NCBI GenBank assembly: GCA_022340805.1
Contig: JAJDNF010000074.1
Coordinates: forward strand, 29,247 to 93,246
Direction of reading: 5' to 3'
Source: Chromatiaceae bacterium
GTDB taxonomy: Bacteria; Pseudomonadota; Gammaproteobacteria; Chromatiales; Chromatiaceae
DNA: 64,000 nucleotides
Below the pieces are notes generated by a model, which worked only from the letters and a program-made list of their open reading frames with translations, did no database searches and had not been told where the DNA came from. Of the stretch, positions 32,298 through 44,488 are shown in pieces. The first letter of the stretch is position 1; each line of letters starts with the position of its first letter. The translations under genes were made by a program, and so were the position numbers.

Positions 32298-33881
32298 TCA
32301 GGCCGCGCTGCGGAATGGGCTGCGCTGCAGGCGTGACGGCGCGCGCAGCGGGCGCAGCAGCAGCGAGCGTGCCTCCATAGCCTGCGGTTGTTGCAGGCCC
32401 ATCAGTTGCAGTACGGTCGGGGCGACGTTGGACAGTCCGCCGACGCACGATAGCTGCCAGGCCTCCTCGTCCATCACCAGGCACGGAACCGGGTAGACGG
32501 TGTGCTGCGTGTGCGGCTCATCGGTCAACGGGTCGATCATCTCTTCGCAGTTGCCGTGATCTGCAGTCAGGATCACCGAGTAGTCCGCGGCCACCGCCGC
32601 CTCCAGCACCCGACCCACCTCGCGATCGAGCGTCTCGACTGCCCGGATCACGGCCTCCGCCACCGCGGTGTGCCCGACCATGTCGCCGTTGGCGAAGTTC
32701 ACCAGGATGAAGCCATGGTGGCCGCTCTCGATCGCCTGGATGACCGCGTCGGCGACGACGCGCGCGCTCATCTCCGGCCGCTGGTCGTAGGTGTTGACCT
32801 TTGGCGAGGGCACCATGAACTGGTGCTCGCCGGGTGATGGCTCGGCACGTTGGCCGTTGAAAAAGAACGTCACGTGCGGGTATTTCTCGGTCTCCGCACA
32901 GCGAAACTGCGCGATGCCGTTAGCGCTGACGACCTCGCCGAGGGTCACCAGAGGACGCTCGGGGCTGAACGCATGGGGCAGGTTGAAGCTGCTGTCATAG
33001 GCCATCAGGCAGGTGACCCGGGCCAGCGGTGTGGTTCCCCGGTCGAAGCCGCTGAAATCCGGCAGGGCGAGCGCGGCCACGATCTGGCGTGGCCGGTCCT
33101 TGCGGAAATTGAACAACACCACCTCGTCCTCGGCGCTAATCGGCTGGAACGGCGGCAGCAGTATCGGGCGGATGAATTCGTCGCCGTCACCGGCGGCATG
33201 CGCCGCGCGGATGCCGCTCTCGGCCGATAGCGCATGCTGTCCCTTGCCCAGCATCAGCGCACGCCAGGCCAGTTCGGTGCGCTCCCAGCGCTGGTCGCGG
33301 TCCATCGCGAAGAACCGGCCCATGATGCTGGCGATCGCACCTCCGGCCTCGTGCAGTGCGGGTTCAACGATTGGCAGGTAGTCCGGGGCCGAGCGCGGCG
33401 CGGTGTCGCGACCGTCCGTGAACATGTGCAGCAGCGGTTTGGCACCGCGCTCGTGAGACAGGCGTATCAGCGCCTGCAGGTGCGTCAGGCTGGCGTGCAC
33501 GCCACCGTCCGAGACCAGCCCGAGCAGGTGTAGCGGGCGTCCCCTGGAGGCGGCCCGGTCGGCGGCCTCGAGCAGCGCAGCGTTGCGCCCGAACTCGCCG
33601 TTGTCGATGGCGTCGTCTATGCGCACGACGTCCTGGCGCACGATGCTGCCGCAGCCCAGGGTGAGGTGCCCGACCTCCGAATTGCCCATCTGGCCGTCGG
33701 GCAGGCCAACCGCGGGTCCGGAGGCGTGCAGCGCGGTGTGCGAATAGCGCGCGAAGTAGGCGTCCAGATTCGGGGTGTCGGCCCGCGCGACGGCGTTGTT
33801 CAGGCGCCCCGGATTCAGGCCAAAACCGTCCAGGACGATCAGCACGACTGGACGGCGTGGTACGCCACTCGGATTGCTCAT
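32298..33881 (-). CDS. gpmI: 2,3-bisphosphoglycerate-independent phosphoglycerate mutase
   Basis: Interconverts 3- and 2-phosphoglycerate in glycolysis and gluconeogenesis; a two-Mn enzyme of the alkaline phosphatase superfamily. VLIVLDGFGLNP carries metal ligands, GQMGNSEVGHLTLG the catalytic Ser, and VILTADHGNCEEM and PHTQHT later metal ligands. 527 aa from ATG 33881, preceded by GAGG. A longer in-frame ORF to 33971 lacks family support. Its neighbour ppdK acts in the same part of central metabolism. Confidence 0.96.
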   Translation of the reverse strand: MSNPSGVPRRPVVLIVLDGFGLNPGRLNNAVARADTPNLDAYFARYSHTALHASGPAVGLPDGQMGNSEVGHLTLGCGSIVRQDVVRIDDAIDNGEFGRNAALLEAADRAASRGRPLHLLGLVSDGGVHASLTHLQALIRLSHERGAKPLLHMFTDGRDTAPRSAPDYLPIVEPALHEAGGAIASIMGRFFAMDRDQRWERTELAWRALMLGKGQHALSAESGIRAAHAAGDGDEFIRPILLPPFQPISAEDEVVLFNFRKDRPRQIVAALALPDFSGFDRGTTPLARVTCLMAYDSSFNLPHAFSPERPLVTLGEVVSANGIAQFRCAETEKYPHVTFFFNGQRAEPSPGEHQFMVPSPKVNTYDQRPEMSARVVADAVIQAIESGHHGFILVNFANGDMVGHTAVAEAVIRAVETLDREVGRVLEAAVAADYSVILTADHGNCEEMIDPLTDEPHTQHTVYPVPCLVMDEEAWQLSCVGGLSNVAPTVLQLMGLQQPQAMEARSLLLRPLRAPSRLQRSPFRSAA

Positions 33882-34283
33882 GGGCCTCGACCTCGCTGCA
33901 TCTGGCACGACTTCGCCTGCGCTTTCGATAGCGGCAGTCTGCTGCCGTTCTTGTGCGCAATCAGGATTCATGCCAGCGTCTTTTGCCCGGTTTCAGGCCG
34001 CTGCGGATCACCGGCCGCGCCAGACCAGTGCGCGGAGCGACCACGACGCCCCGCCACGGTGCGGAGACGGCTGCCGATGGGCGGGCGGCGGCCCGGCAAA
34101 GCGCTGCATCGCGGACCCTCTCGGGGCCGCTGTGTGCGGCGTAAACGCGGCGCGCATTTGACCCCGGTCACCTAAGTTGCATTTGTGCATGGGTGAGCAA
34201 TCGTAGTCATCACGGCGACAGCGAAAGCATGTTAAAAATTACCGCTTCGGCGCCGGCTTGGCGCGATTAAGGAAGGTGGATTG
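33882..34283. other. Intergenic region between divergent gpmI and ppdK
   Basis: 402 bp that must contain divergent promoters. A TTGACC at 34158-34163 has no convincing -10 at the right distance, and no operator or RNA was recognised. ORFs here lack homology and look like GC-rich chance frames. Confidence 0.4.
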
Positions 34284-37055
<2,772 letters not shown>

Positions 37056-37158
37056 TCCGTTGGGGCGGGCCTGCTGGCCCGCCCCCGTCATCGGGATCGA
37101 CCCGGCCCAGCGGGTATTGGCGGAAGCGCAGCCGATCCAGGGCCGGCGGTGGCTGGCG

Positions 37159-39054
37159 TCAGCTCGCTGCCAGATGACGGTCGCTGAGTGCGAACATCAG
37201 CAATGCCCACATCGCCACGCTGTTGTCGCGGCGGCGGCTGTCGTGCTGCTGCTGCAGCTGCTGCAGGTAATCGCTGTTGAACAGGCCGCTGTCACGCAGC
37301 GGTTCGCTGAGGACCTCACGGCGGTATTTCTCACGTAGCGGGCCACGGAACCATTCAGCCAGCGGGATCGAAAAGCCCTGTTTCGGGCGGTACATGATTT
37401 CCTCTGGGAGATAGGGACGCAGCGCGCGCTTGAACAGGTGCTTGCCGTCTCCGCCAGCGAGTTTCCACTCGGGCTTCAGGCCCGACATCCACTCCACCAG
37501 CTTGTGGTCGAGCAGCGGCACCCGCACCTCGAGCGAATGGGCCATGCTGGCACGGTCGACCTTGTGCAAAATCGCGACCAGGAAGGTCTTCAGGTCGAGA
37601 TACTGCACCAGTGACAGCGGGTGATCGGTCGGCGCATGTGCGGCATGCCGGCGCAGCACCTGCACGGCGTTGTAATCGGCCAGTTCGTTCTTGAACGCCT
37701 GGCTGAACAGGGCCTGGCGCTGCTGGTCCGTCATGCGTGAGACGCTGTGAAACCATGCGCCGACGGTGTCGCGCGCGAGCGACTGGAAGGTTGTCTTGGC
37801 ACGCAGGAAGCGCGGCGCCCAGTCGGCCTTGGGATAGATTGCGCCGAGCGGCCCGAATACCGCCCTACGCAAGGCCAATGGCAGGTGGCTGCGCAGCCGC
37901 TCCTCGGCCAGGTGCATGCGATAGCGTCGGTAGCCGGCCAGGTTCTCGTCGCCGCCGTCGCCGGACAGGGCGACCGTAACGCGCCGCCTGGCGGCCTCGC
38001 ATACCCGGTAGGTCGGCATCGCCGAGCTGTCGGCAAAGGGCTCGTCGTACAACCAGCCGAGCCTGTCGATCAGCTCGAAGTCGTCTGCCTTTACGGTACT
38101 GGTCTGGTGATCGGTGTGATAGCGCTCGGCAACCTGGCGTGCGTACCCGGTCTCGTCGTATGCAGCGACGTCGAAGCCTATCGCGCAGGTCTTCACCGGT
38201 TGGTCCATCAGGCCGGCCATCATCGCCACCACTGCACTGGAATCCACGCCGCCGGACAGAAACGCACCGAGCGGGACCTCCGCCACCAGGCGGATGTCGA
38301 CCGCCTCGCGCAGGCGTTCGATGAGTTCCTGCTCGGCGGCCTCCTGCGAGGTCAGTCCATTGTCGGCAAACGGGATGTCCCAGTACTGGCTGGTGCGCGG
38401 CAGCGAGGTGATACCGCGCTCGATCAGCAGGGTATGACCGGGCAGCAGCTTGCGCACGCCTGCGAAGATCGTCCTGGGCTCCGGGATATAGCCGTAGGCG
38501 AAGTATTCCTCGACTGCGTGCGGGTCGCGCTCGCGCGGCAGTCGGGGGTGCGGCAACAGTGCCTTGAGTTCGGATCCGAAGACGAAGTGCCCATTCGGCA
38601 GCAGTGCATAGTAGAGCGGTTTGATGCCGAGGCGGTCGCGCGCCAAAAACAGCTGGCGGTGTTTCTTGTCCCAGATCGCGAATGCGAACATGCCGCGCAG
38701 TCGCTGCACGCAGCCCGCGCCCCAGGCCTGCCACGCACGCAGAATCACCTCGGTATCGGAGTGGGTCTGGAACTGATACCCCAGCGCCTCGAGTTCGGGA
38801 CGCAATTTGGCGAAGTTGTAGACCTCGCCGTTGAACACGATCGCGACCGAGCGATCTTCGTTGAACAGTGGCTGCTGGCCGCTCGCAATGTCGATGATCG
38901 ACAGGCGGCGGTGCCCGAGCGCGATGCAGGCCTCGCGATGAATCCCCGACTCATCCGGCCCGCGATGGCTGAGCGCGTCGGTCATGCGCTGAATCAGTTC
39001 GGCCGGCGGCAGGTCCTTGCTCCGCGTATCAAAGATTCCAGCAATGCCACACAT
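37159..39054 (-). CDS. Exosortase-system amidotransferase (asparagine synthetase-like)
   Basis: Glutamine-dependent amidotransferase of the AsnB type. The Ntn nucleophile Cys2 (MCGIAGIFDTRSKDLPP) and RRLSIIDIASGQQP mark the glutaminase domain (1-200). The AMP-forming synthetase domain has FLSGGVDSSAVVAMMAG as PP-loop. 631 aa. The length and N-terminus match amidotransferase 1 of XrtA/PEP-CTERM exopolysaccharide loci better than housekeeping AsnB. It lies 5 bp downstream of a glycosyltransferase from the same systems. Start at 39054 is fixed by the Cys2 rule. Confidence 0.88.
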   Translation of the reverse strand: MCGIAGIFDTRSKDLPPAELIQRMTDALSHRGPDESGIHREACIALGHRRLSIIDIASGQQPLFNEDRSVAIVFNGEVYNFAKLRPELEALGYQFQTHSDTEVILRAWQAWGAGCVQRLRGMFAFAIWDKKHRQLFLARDRLGIKPLYYALLPNGHFVFGSELKALLPHPRLPRERDPHAVEEYFAYGYIPEPRTIFAGVRKLLPGHTLLIERGITSLPRTSQYWDIPFADNGLTSQEAAEQELIERLREAVDIRLVAEVPLGAFLSGGVDSSAVVAMMAGLMDQPVKTCAIGFDVAAYDETGYARQVAERYHTDHQTSTVKADDFELIDRLGWLYDEPFADSSAMPTYRVCEAARRRVTVALSGDGGDENLAGYRRYRMHLAEERLRSHLPLALRRAVFGPLGAIYPKADWAPRFLRAKTTFQSLARDTVGAWFHSVSRMTDQQRQALFSQAFKNELADYNAVQVLRRHAAHAPTDHPLSLVQYLDLKTFLVAILHKVDRASMAHSLEVRVPLLDHKLVEWMSGLKPEWKLAGGDGKHLFKRALRPYLPEEIMYRPKQGFSIPLAEWFRGPLREKYRREVLSEPLRDSGLFNSDYLQQLQQQHDSRRRDNSVAMWALLMFALSDRHLAAS

Positions 39055-39059
39055 AGGCT

Positions 39060-40226
39060 TCAGTGCGCGACGCCGCGCCTCTCCATGAGTCGATCGTAGA
39101 TGCCGCCATAGGCGGACAACATCCGCGCCATACTGAATCGATCCGCGACCCGTTGGCAACCGGCGGCACCGTGCGCCTGGCGCAGCGTCGCGTCGCCGGC
39201 GTACAGCGCCATCCGGGCGGCCAGTGCCTGCGGGTCGTTGGCCGGGACCAGGAAACCGGTGTTGCCGGGATCAACCAGTTCGCCGTTACCGCCGACATCG
39301 GTGGCGATCACCGGCAGCGCACTGGCCATCGCCTCGAGGATGGTGTTCGAGATGCCCTCGGCCTGCGACGGCAGAACGAATACGTCGAAGGCACGCATCA
39401 GCGCAGCGACATCGGTGCGGTTGCCGGGCAGCCATGCATGGCCATCGAGCCCGGCGCCGGCAAGCATCCGCGCACAGGGTTCACGCAGCGGGCCGTCGCC
39501 GACCAGTACCAGGCGCAGGCGGGATGCCAGTTGCGGCTGCTGCTGACACAGCAGGACGAAGGCCCGGCACAGGTTGATCTGGTCCTTCACGCCGTGCATG
39601 CGCCCGACGGTGCCGAACACCACGCGGTCGGCGCCGTTGAAGCCGTCCGGCAATGGCGTGCCCGCACCGGGGTGGAAGCGGGTGTTGTCGACCCCGTTGT
39701 AGACCCGGCTGATTTTGCGCGCGGCGATGCCGACGCGCCGCAGCAGATAGTCCTCGAGCTCGCGCGACAGTGCGATGAACTGATGCACCAGGGGGCTGTG
39801 CAGGCGGCGCAGCCAGCGATAACTGCGGTTGCTGCCGTCCGGGTCGCTGAGGTCCCATCCGTGTTCGCCGTGAATGCGGCAGGGTACCGCCGCCAGCCAT
39901 GCGGGGATCTGCGCCTCGAGACAACCGATGTTGCGCGTGTGCACGATGCTTGGGTGGATCTCGCGGAACAGCCGGTAAAGGCGATGCCACATGGCGAAGT
40001 CCTGCCCCGGCCGCTTGTGCATCTCGTATACCGTGACATCCGGGCGTTCGATGCGCTCGCGGAACTCGGTCGACTCGGTCAGGCACACGATCGCATGACG
40101 GTAGCGGTCGGCAGGCATCTGGTTGACCAGATTCACCACGCCGTTCTCCAGGCCACCGACCTGCAGGCGGTAGATGACATGAACGATCAGTGGAGTCAGC
40201 TCGTCGCGGTCTGCGGCGGAAGGCAA
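39060..40226 (-). CDS. GT4 sugar transferase of the exosortase/PEP-CTERM type
   Basis: 388-aa retaining GT-B glycosyltransferase. The N-terminus LIVHVIYRLQVGGLENGVVNLVNQMP and the segment PDVTVYEMHKRPGQDF resemble the family linked to XrtA exopolysaccharide systems. The donor-site EGISNTILEAMASALPVIATDVGGNGEL is intact. It appears to use a TTG start at 40226 because no ATG or GTG lies before the conserved N-terminus. Overlaps no gene but is 5 bp from the amidotransferase, so an operon. No exosortase or PEP-CTERM substrate is visible in the window. Confidence 0.87.
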   Translation of the reverse strand: MPSAADRDELTPLIVHVIYRLQVGGLENGVVNLVNQMPADRYRHAIVCLTESTEFRERIERPDVTVYEMHKRPGQDFAMWHRLYRLFREIHPSIVHTRNIGCLEAQIPAWLAAVPCRIHGEHGWDLSDPDGSNRSYRWLRRLHSPLVHQFIALSRELEDYLLRRVGIAARKISRVYNGVDNTRFHPGAGTPLPDGFNGADRVVFGTVGRMHGVKDQINLCRAFVLLCQQQPQLASRLRLVLVGDGPLREPCARMLAGAGLDGHAWLPGNRTDVAALMRAFDVFVLPSQAEGISNTILEAMASALPVIATDVGGNGELVDPGNTGFLVPANDPQALAARMALYAGDATLRQAHGAAGCQRVADRFSMARMLSAYGGIYDRLMERRGVAH

Positions 40227-40311
40227 GGTAGGAACCCCGATGCGCCACGGCGGCGTCTGTTGTGCAGATTATCGCAGCCACACCAAGGGTGGGGAAGGGC
40301 GGATCGAACCG

Positions 40312-41160
40312 CTAGCCTTCCAGCATGCTGCGGACTTCGGCGATCTGTTCCGCCGGGCCCTCCATGTTGACGATGAGCAGCTCGGGCTCCATGCCGAGCT
40401 TGGCAAATGCCGGTACGTTCGACCAGTTCGCCTCGGCCTCCGGGCCGCCCTTCGCGGACAGGTTCTGCAGGCGTGCGACCAGCACGATGTCGGCATAGGT
40501 CGGTGTCGGCCCCGGGTCGAAGCCCATGTCCTGGCAAGCGGTGGGGATGTTCGCCAGCGACTCGGCGAAATTCCAGTGCCTGAGAATCCGCGCACCGATC
40601 TCCGGCGCCAGGTCTTCGATCAGCTCGACGATCAGGCCTGGGTCTGCGTCGTAGCCGAACTGTTCATCGAGCTTGGTCAGGATCGGCAGGGCACCAATGT
40701 TGTGAATCAGTCCACCGAGCATGGCCTGCTCGTTCTCCAGTGTCGGCACGTTGTTGGCCAGTACCCGGCTGATCGCAGCGACCTGCAGGCTGTCGTCCCA
40801 GACGGAGCGGAACTGCTTGTCGAGTGCATCCGACGTGGCCTGGAAGATCTGCTTCATGGCCAGGCTCACGACCAGGCTGCGTACCATCTTCAGGCCGAGC
40901 CGGGTGACTGACTGCTGTATCGAATCGATCTCGACCCTGCCGCGGTACAAAGGGCTGTTGGCGACCTGCAACAGGCGCGCCGAAAGTGCGGCATCGTTGC
41001 CGACCATGCGCGCGATACTCTCGGCATCGGTGTTGTCTTTTTCGACCGCATCGCGGACCCTGAGCGCCACCTCGGGCAGCGTGGGCAGCTGGATCTGGTT
41101 GTTCTCGATCTCTTCCCGTATCTGCTGCGCCAGGTCGGCACCTCTCACTGCGTTGAGCAT
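40312..41160 (-). CDS. HDOD domain protein
   Basis: 282-aa cytosolic signalling protein. The HDOD domain spans about residues 18-215 (LPTLPEVALRVRDAVEKDNTD, VGNDAALSARLLQVANSPLYRG, LGGLIHNIGALPIL). The His-Asp pair of true HD phosphohydrolases is His-Asn here, as in many non-catalytic HDOD proteins. The C-terminal 60 residues are unassigned. The start at 41160 has GGAG at a good distance; the ORF extends to 41247 without homology. Confidence 0.87.
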   Translation of the reverse strand: MLNAVRGADLAQQIREEIENNQIQLPTLPEVALRVRDAVEKDNTDAESIARMVGNDAALSARLLQVANSPLYRGRVEIDSIQQSVTRLGLKMVRSLVVSLAMKQIFQATSDALDKQFRSVWDDSLQVAAISRVLANNVPTLENEQAMLGGLIHNIGALPILTKLDEQFGYDADPGLIVELIEDLAPEIGARILRHWNFAESLANIPTACQDMGFDPGPTPTYADIVLVARLQNLSAKGGPEAEANWSNVPAFAKLGMEPELLIVNMEGPAEQIAEVRSMLEG

Positions 41161-41227
41161 GCGGTCTCCGTATCGGGGTTGGTGATACCCACTACTGCGG
41201 AACCGAACCGCAAAACTTGAGGGAAGC

Positions 41228-42217
41228 TCAGTCCTCCGCCGGAGCAAAGGCGTATGGCAGCTCGAGCAGTTCGAGGGCCGCCCCGTCTGCGTCGCGCAGG
41301 CGCATGTCCTGTGCCTCCGCGCTGCTGATCTGCAGCACGGCCAGCGCCTCGAAGCCGCCGTCGGGGGACGGTGCGGATTCCACGATTCGCCCGGCGCCCT
41401 GGCCCGAATCGCTGCTCGCCGAGAACACCTCGGTACCCGGGGCCGGGCGCTCGCCGTCGGCGATGCGCGCGCGGTACATGCGGCGCTTGAGTTTGCCGAG
41501 GTACTGCATACGCGCCACCACCTCCTGGCCGGTGTAGCAGCCTTTGGTGAAGCTGACGCCTCCGATCAGCTGCAGATTGGCCATCTGCGGCACGAAGGCC
41601 TCGACCGTGTCCTCGAACACGTTCGGGATACCGGCGCGGATGTCCATCAGGGACCAGAAGTCCGGCCCGGTCTGCTCAGCGGTGGCCGCCATCTGCGACC
41701 ACAGGTCGGTCAGCCGCGCGGGTGGGGCGATCAGCTCGAAGCGCGGGCGATCGCCCGGCAGGCGGATCACGGTCAGTGCGTCACGGGTGATGCAGCCCTT
41801 GTCCACATCCGGCACGAACGGCAGCATCGCCGCTGCACAGTCGCCGGCAATCCCGAAGCGCGCCAGCTCGGCGCTGGCATCCTGCAGCGTCACCTGGGCG
41901 CGCAGCACGAACATGCGCAGTCGCCTCAGGATCGCGTCGAGTCGGTCTGCCGGCAGCTGCAGGTAGAGATCGTCGCCGCGTTGAAAGATCCAGAAGCTGC
42001 CCAGCATGCGGCCCTTGGGGCTGCAATAGCTGCTCAGCTGGGCGGTCTCGGGTGAGACCTGGTTGATATCGCCGGTCAGCTGTCCCTGCAGGAAGCTGCG
42101 CAGATCGGCGCCGCTCGCCCGGATCAGCCCGAAATGCGTCAGGTCGGTGATCGCGCAAGCCGGAAACGCGGGTCGCAGCGGTGCTTTCGGGGTTACCAGG
42201 TCCTGCCAGTTGTTCAT
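41228..42217 (-). CDS. ygfZ: Folate-dependent Fe-S cluster protein YgfZ
   Basis: Tetrahydrofolate-binding protein of the GcvT-like fold that supports Fe-S enzyme maturation or repair. The signature KGCYTGQEVVARMQYLGKLKRR is complete, and the N-terminal LTHFGLIRASGADLRSFLQGQLTGDI is typical. 329 aa. Diverges from the RNB exoribonuclease gene across 102 bp. Confidence 0.95.
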   Translation of the reverse strand: MNNWQDLVTPKAPLRPAFPACAITDLTHFGLIRASGADLRSFLQGQLTGDINQVSPETAQLSSYCSPKGRMLGSFWIFQRGDDLYLQLPADRLDAILRRLRMFVLRAQVTLQDASAELARFGIAGDCAAAMLPFVPDVDKGCITRDALTVIRLPGDRPRFELIAPPARLTDLWSQMAATAEQTGPDFWSLMDIRAGIPNVFEDTVEAFVPQMANLQLIGGVSFTKGCYTGQEVVARMQYLGKLKRRMYRARIADGERPAPGTEVFSASSDSGQGAGRIVESAPSPDGGFEALAVLQISSAEAQDMRLRDADGAALELLELPYAFAPAED

Positions 42218-42319
42218 GAGTCGCGCCTGTTGTTGGGTTGTATGCCTAATCGGTGCGGCAATGGCGCTATCATAAACAATCCGTTTCGTTGTTTGATCGG
42301 CATTACCCAGGGATTTTCT

Positions 42320-44137
42320 GTGTCCTCAGCGTCTTTGCGCCCCGGCAGCCTTGTGCTGTACAAGATTCACCCCGCGATCGTCAGCAGCGTGGCCGACAAG
42401 ATCGAGATCCAGCTGGCGGGCGGCAAGTCCAAGCGCGTACGCGACAAGGACGTGACCCTGCTGCACCCCGGACCGCTGAACAGCCTGGGGGCGCTGGATG
42501 CCGGAGAGGCCTCGATCGAGGAGGCCTGGGAACTGCTCGAGGGTGAGGAGGTCGGGTTGCCGGAGCTCGCGGAGTTCCTGTACGGTGAGTTCTCGCCGGC
42601 GACCGCCTGGGGGACCTGGGAAATCCTGCAGGACGGCCTGTATTTCGAGGGTGGGCCGGGGCAGATCCGGCGGCGCAGCGGCGAGGCGGTCAGGGCGGAA
42701 CGCGATGCGCGCGACAGCAAACAGCGCGCCGAGACCGAATGGGCCGAGTTTCTGCAGCGGGTCGACGCCGGTGCGCTGCAGGACGAGGATCGCAAACGCC
42801 TGGCCGAGGTCGAGCGGGTCGCGCTCGGGGCGTCCGAGCACAGCCGCATCCTGGCCGCCTTCGAGGTGCCGGAGAATGCCGAGGCGGCGCATCGTTTCCT
42901 GGTCCGCTGCGGTTACTGGGACGCGCACCAGAACCCCTGGCCGGCGCGCTCGCGGGTCCCCCTGGGGCCGCTGGAGATCGGTGTCCCGGAGCTGGCCGAT
43001 GAGCCGCGCCGCGACCTGACCCACCTCGAGGCATGGGCCATCGATGACGCCGGCAACCAGGATCCCGATGACGCGATCAGCATCGAGGACGATCGTCTCT
43101 GGGTGCACGTGGCCGATGTCGCGGCGCTGGTGCGGCCAGATGGGCACATCGACCTCGCCGCGCGCGAGCGCAGCGCCAACCTGTATCTGCCCGAGCGCAT
43201 ACACACCATGCTGCCCGAACCGGTCACGCACCGGCTCGGACTCGGCCTGGCCGAGCAGTCGCCGGCGCTGTCGTTCGGATTCAGCTTCGACGGCCAGAAG
43301 GTCCGCGACATCGAGGTCGTGCCGTCGTGGGTGCGGGTCACGCGGGCGAGCTACGACGAGATCGATGCGCGCATGCACGAACAGCCGTTTGCGACGATCA
43401 GCAGGATCACAGACGCATATCGCGCGCAGCGCCTGCAGCGCGGGGCGGCACGCCTCGACCTGCCCGAGGTCTCCGTGCGGGTGGTCGACGGCGAAGTAGT
43501 GATCCGGCCGCTGCCCAAGCTTGCCAGTCGCGACATGGTCACCGACGCGATGCTGATGGCCGGCGAGGCCGCAGCGCGCTTTGCGCAGGCAAACGCGATC
43601 GCCATCCCGTACGCAACCCAGCCCTCACCCGACGAGGTCCGCCAGCCCGAGGGGCTGGCCGAGATGTACGCTTACCGCCGCTTGTTCAAACCCAGCCGCG
43701 CATCCCTCGAACCGGAGCCGCATTTCGGTCTGGGCCTGGACATGTACACGCGGGCTACCAGTCCGTTGCGGCGCTACGCCGACCTGATCGTGCACCAGCA
43801 GTTGCGGGCCTTCGTGCTCGATCGCGCCACGCTGTCTGCCGACGAGGTGCTGGCGCGCACTGCGGCGCTGGACAGCGCCGGCGCGATGATCCGCCGCGCC
43901 GAGCGCCAGTCGAACCTGCACTGGAAGCTGGTCCACCTGAACCGCAACCCGGCCTGGCAGGGCGAGGCGGTGGTGGTCGCACTCGAGGACCGCAGGTCGA
44001 TGGTGATCGTGCCGGAACTGGCGCTCGAGACGCGTATCCGATTGTCGCCGGATCACGTGCTGGGCCAGACACTGCAACTGGCGGTGCGGGAGGTCGATGT
44101 GCCCGCGCAGACCGTTTACTTCCGGCCGATCGACTGA
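42320..44137 (+). CDS. RNB-domain exoribonuclease (RNase II/R family)
   Basis: 3'-5' exoribonuclease. The catalytic acidic cluster reads AIDDAGNQDPDDAISIEDDRLWVHVADVAALV in consecutive pieces around residues 240-265. HTMLPEPVTHRLGLGLAEQSPALSF and YTRATSPLRRYADLIVHQQL are RNB signatures. 605 aa from GTG 42320 with AGGG 7 nt upstream; in-frame sequence back to 42134 overlaps ygfZ and lacks homology. Shorter than RNase R, without an obvious C-terminal basic tail. Closest to the RNB subfamily often found beside ygfZ; substrate unknown. Confidence 0.9.
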   Translation: MSSASLRPGSLVLYKIHPAIVSSVADKIEIQLAGGKSKRVRDKDVTLLHPGPLNSLGALDAGEASIEEAWELLEGEEVGLPELAEFLYGEFSPATAWGTWEILQDGLYFEGGPGQIRRRSGEAVRAERDARDSKQRAETEWAEFLQRVDAGALQDEDRKRLAEVERVALGASEHSRILAAFEVPENAEAAHRFLVRCGYWDAHQNPWPARSRVPLGPLEIGVPELADEPRRDLTHLEAWAIDDAGNQDPDDAISIEDDRLWVHVADVAALVRPDGHIDLAARERSANLYLPERIHTMLPEPVTHRLGLGLAEQSPALSFGFSFDGQKVRDIEVVPSWVRVTRASYDEIDARMHEQPFATISRITDAYRAQRLQRGAARLDLPEVSVRVVDGEVVIRPLPKLASRDMVTDAMLMAGEAAARFAQANAIAIPYATQPSPDEVRQPEGLAEMYAYRRLFKPSRASLEPEPHFGLGLDMYTRATSPLRRYADLIVHQQLRAFVLDRATLSADEVLARTAALDSAGAMIRRAERQSNLHWKLVHLNRNPAWQGEAVVVALEDRRSMVIVPELALETRIRLSPDHVLGQTLQLAVREVDVPAQTVYFRPID

Positions 44138-44290
44138 CCGGCGGTGATCCGGGGACGTGCGACGGCAGGTCCGCGATCGCGACGCTTTTGTCTACGAAAT
44201 TAAGTGCTTGGCCGGATGATCCGCTAGAGAATTCGCGCCAAGTCCGTATACTTCGCGGTTTAGCGATCGCGCGTATTCCTGGAGAGAAGC

Positions 44291-44488
44291 ATGGCCGTGA
44301 CCGACGGACCTGGAGCCAAGATAAAACCGGCAGTCAAGAGACCATCCGAGGAGTTTGCCGCGTACTGCGAGGCGGAGTTTGAGCGCCGCCTGAATTCCGG
44401 CGAGTCGTTCAGCGAGACCCAGTATCGCAAGGCGATGGCGATGGTACTCGACCGTCTGAGCAGGCTGGAAACCGAGGGTCGACCATGA
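44291..44488 (+). CDS. Small protein coupled to the membrane-anchored ATPase
   Basis: 65-aa, charged, no membrane segment: MAVTDGPGAKIKPAVKRPSE followed by an Arg/Glu-rich helix (EFAAYCEAEFERRLNSG, QYRKAMAMVLDRLSRLE). Not recognised. GGAGAG lies 5 nt before the ATG. Its stop overlaps the ATPase start by 4 nt (ATGA), so the two are translationally coupled and likely act together. Confidence 0.75.
   Translation: MAVTDGPGAKIKPAVKRPSEEFAAYCEAEFERRLNSGESFSETQYRKAMAMVLDRLSRLETEGRP

Noticed and set aside
33666..34175. Plus-strand ORFs over the gpmI 5' end and the gpmI-ppdK gap
   Set aside because: Partly antisense to gpmI, no homology, no ribosome-binding site.
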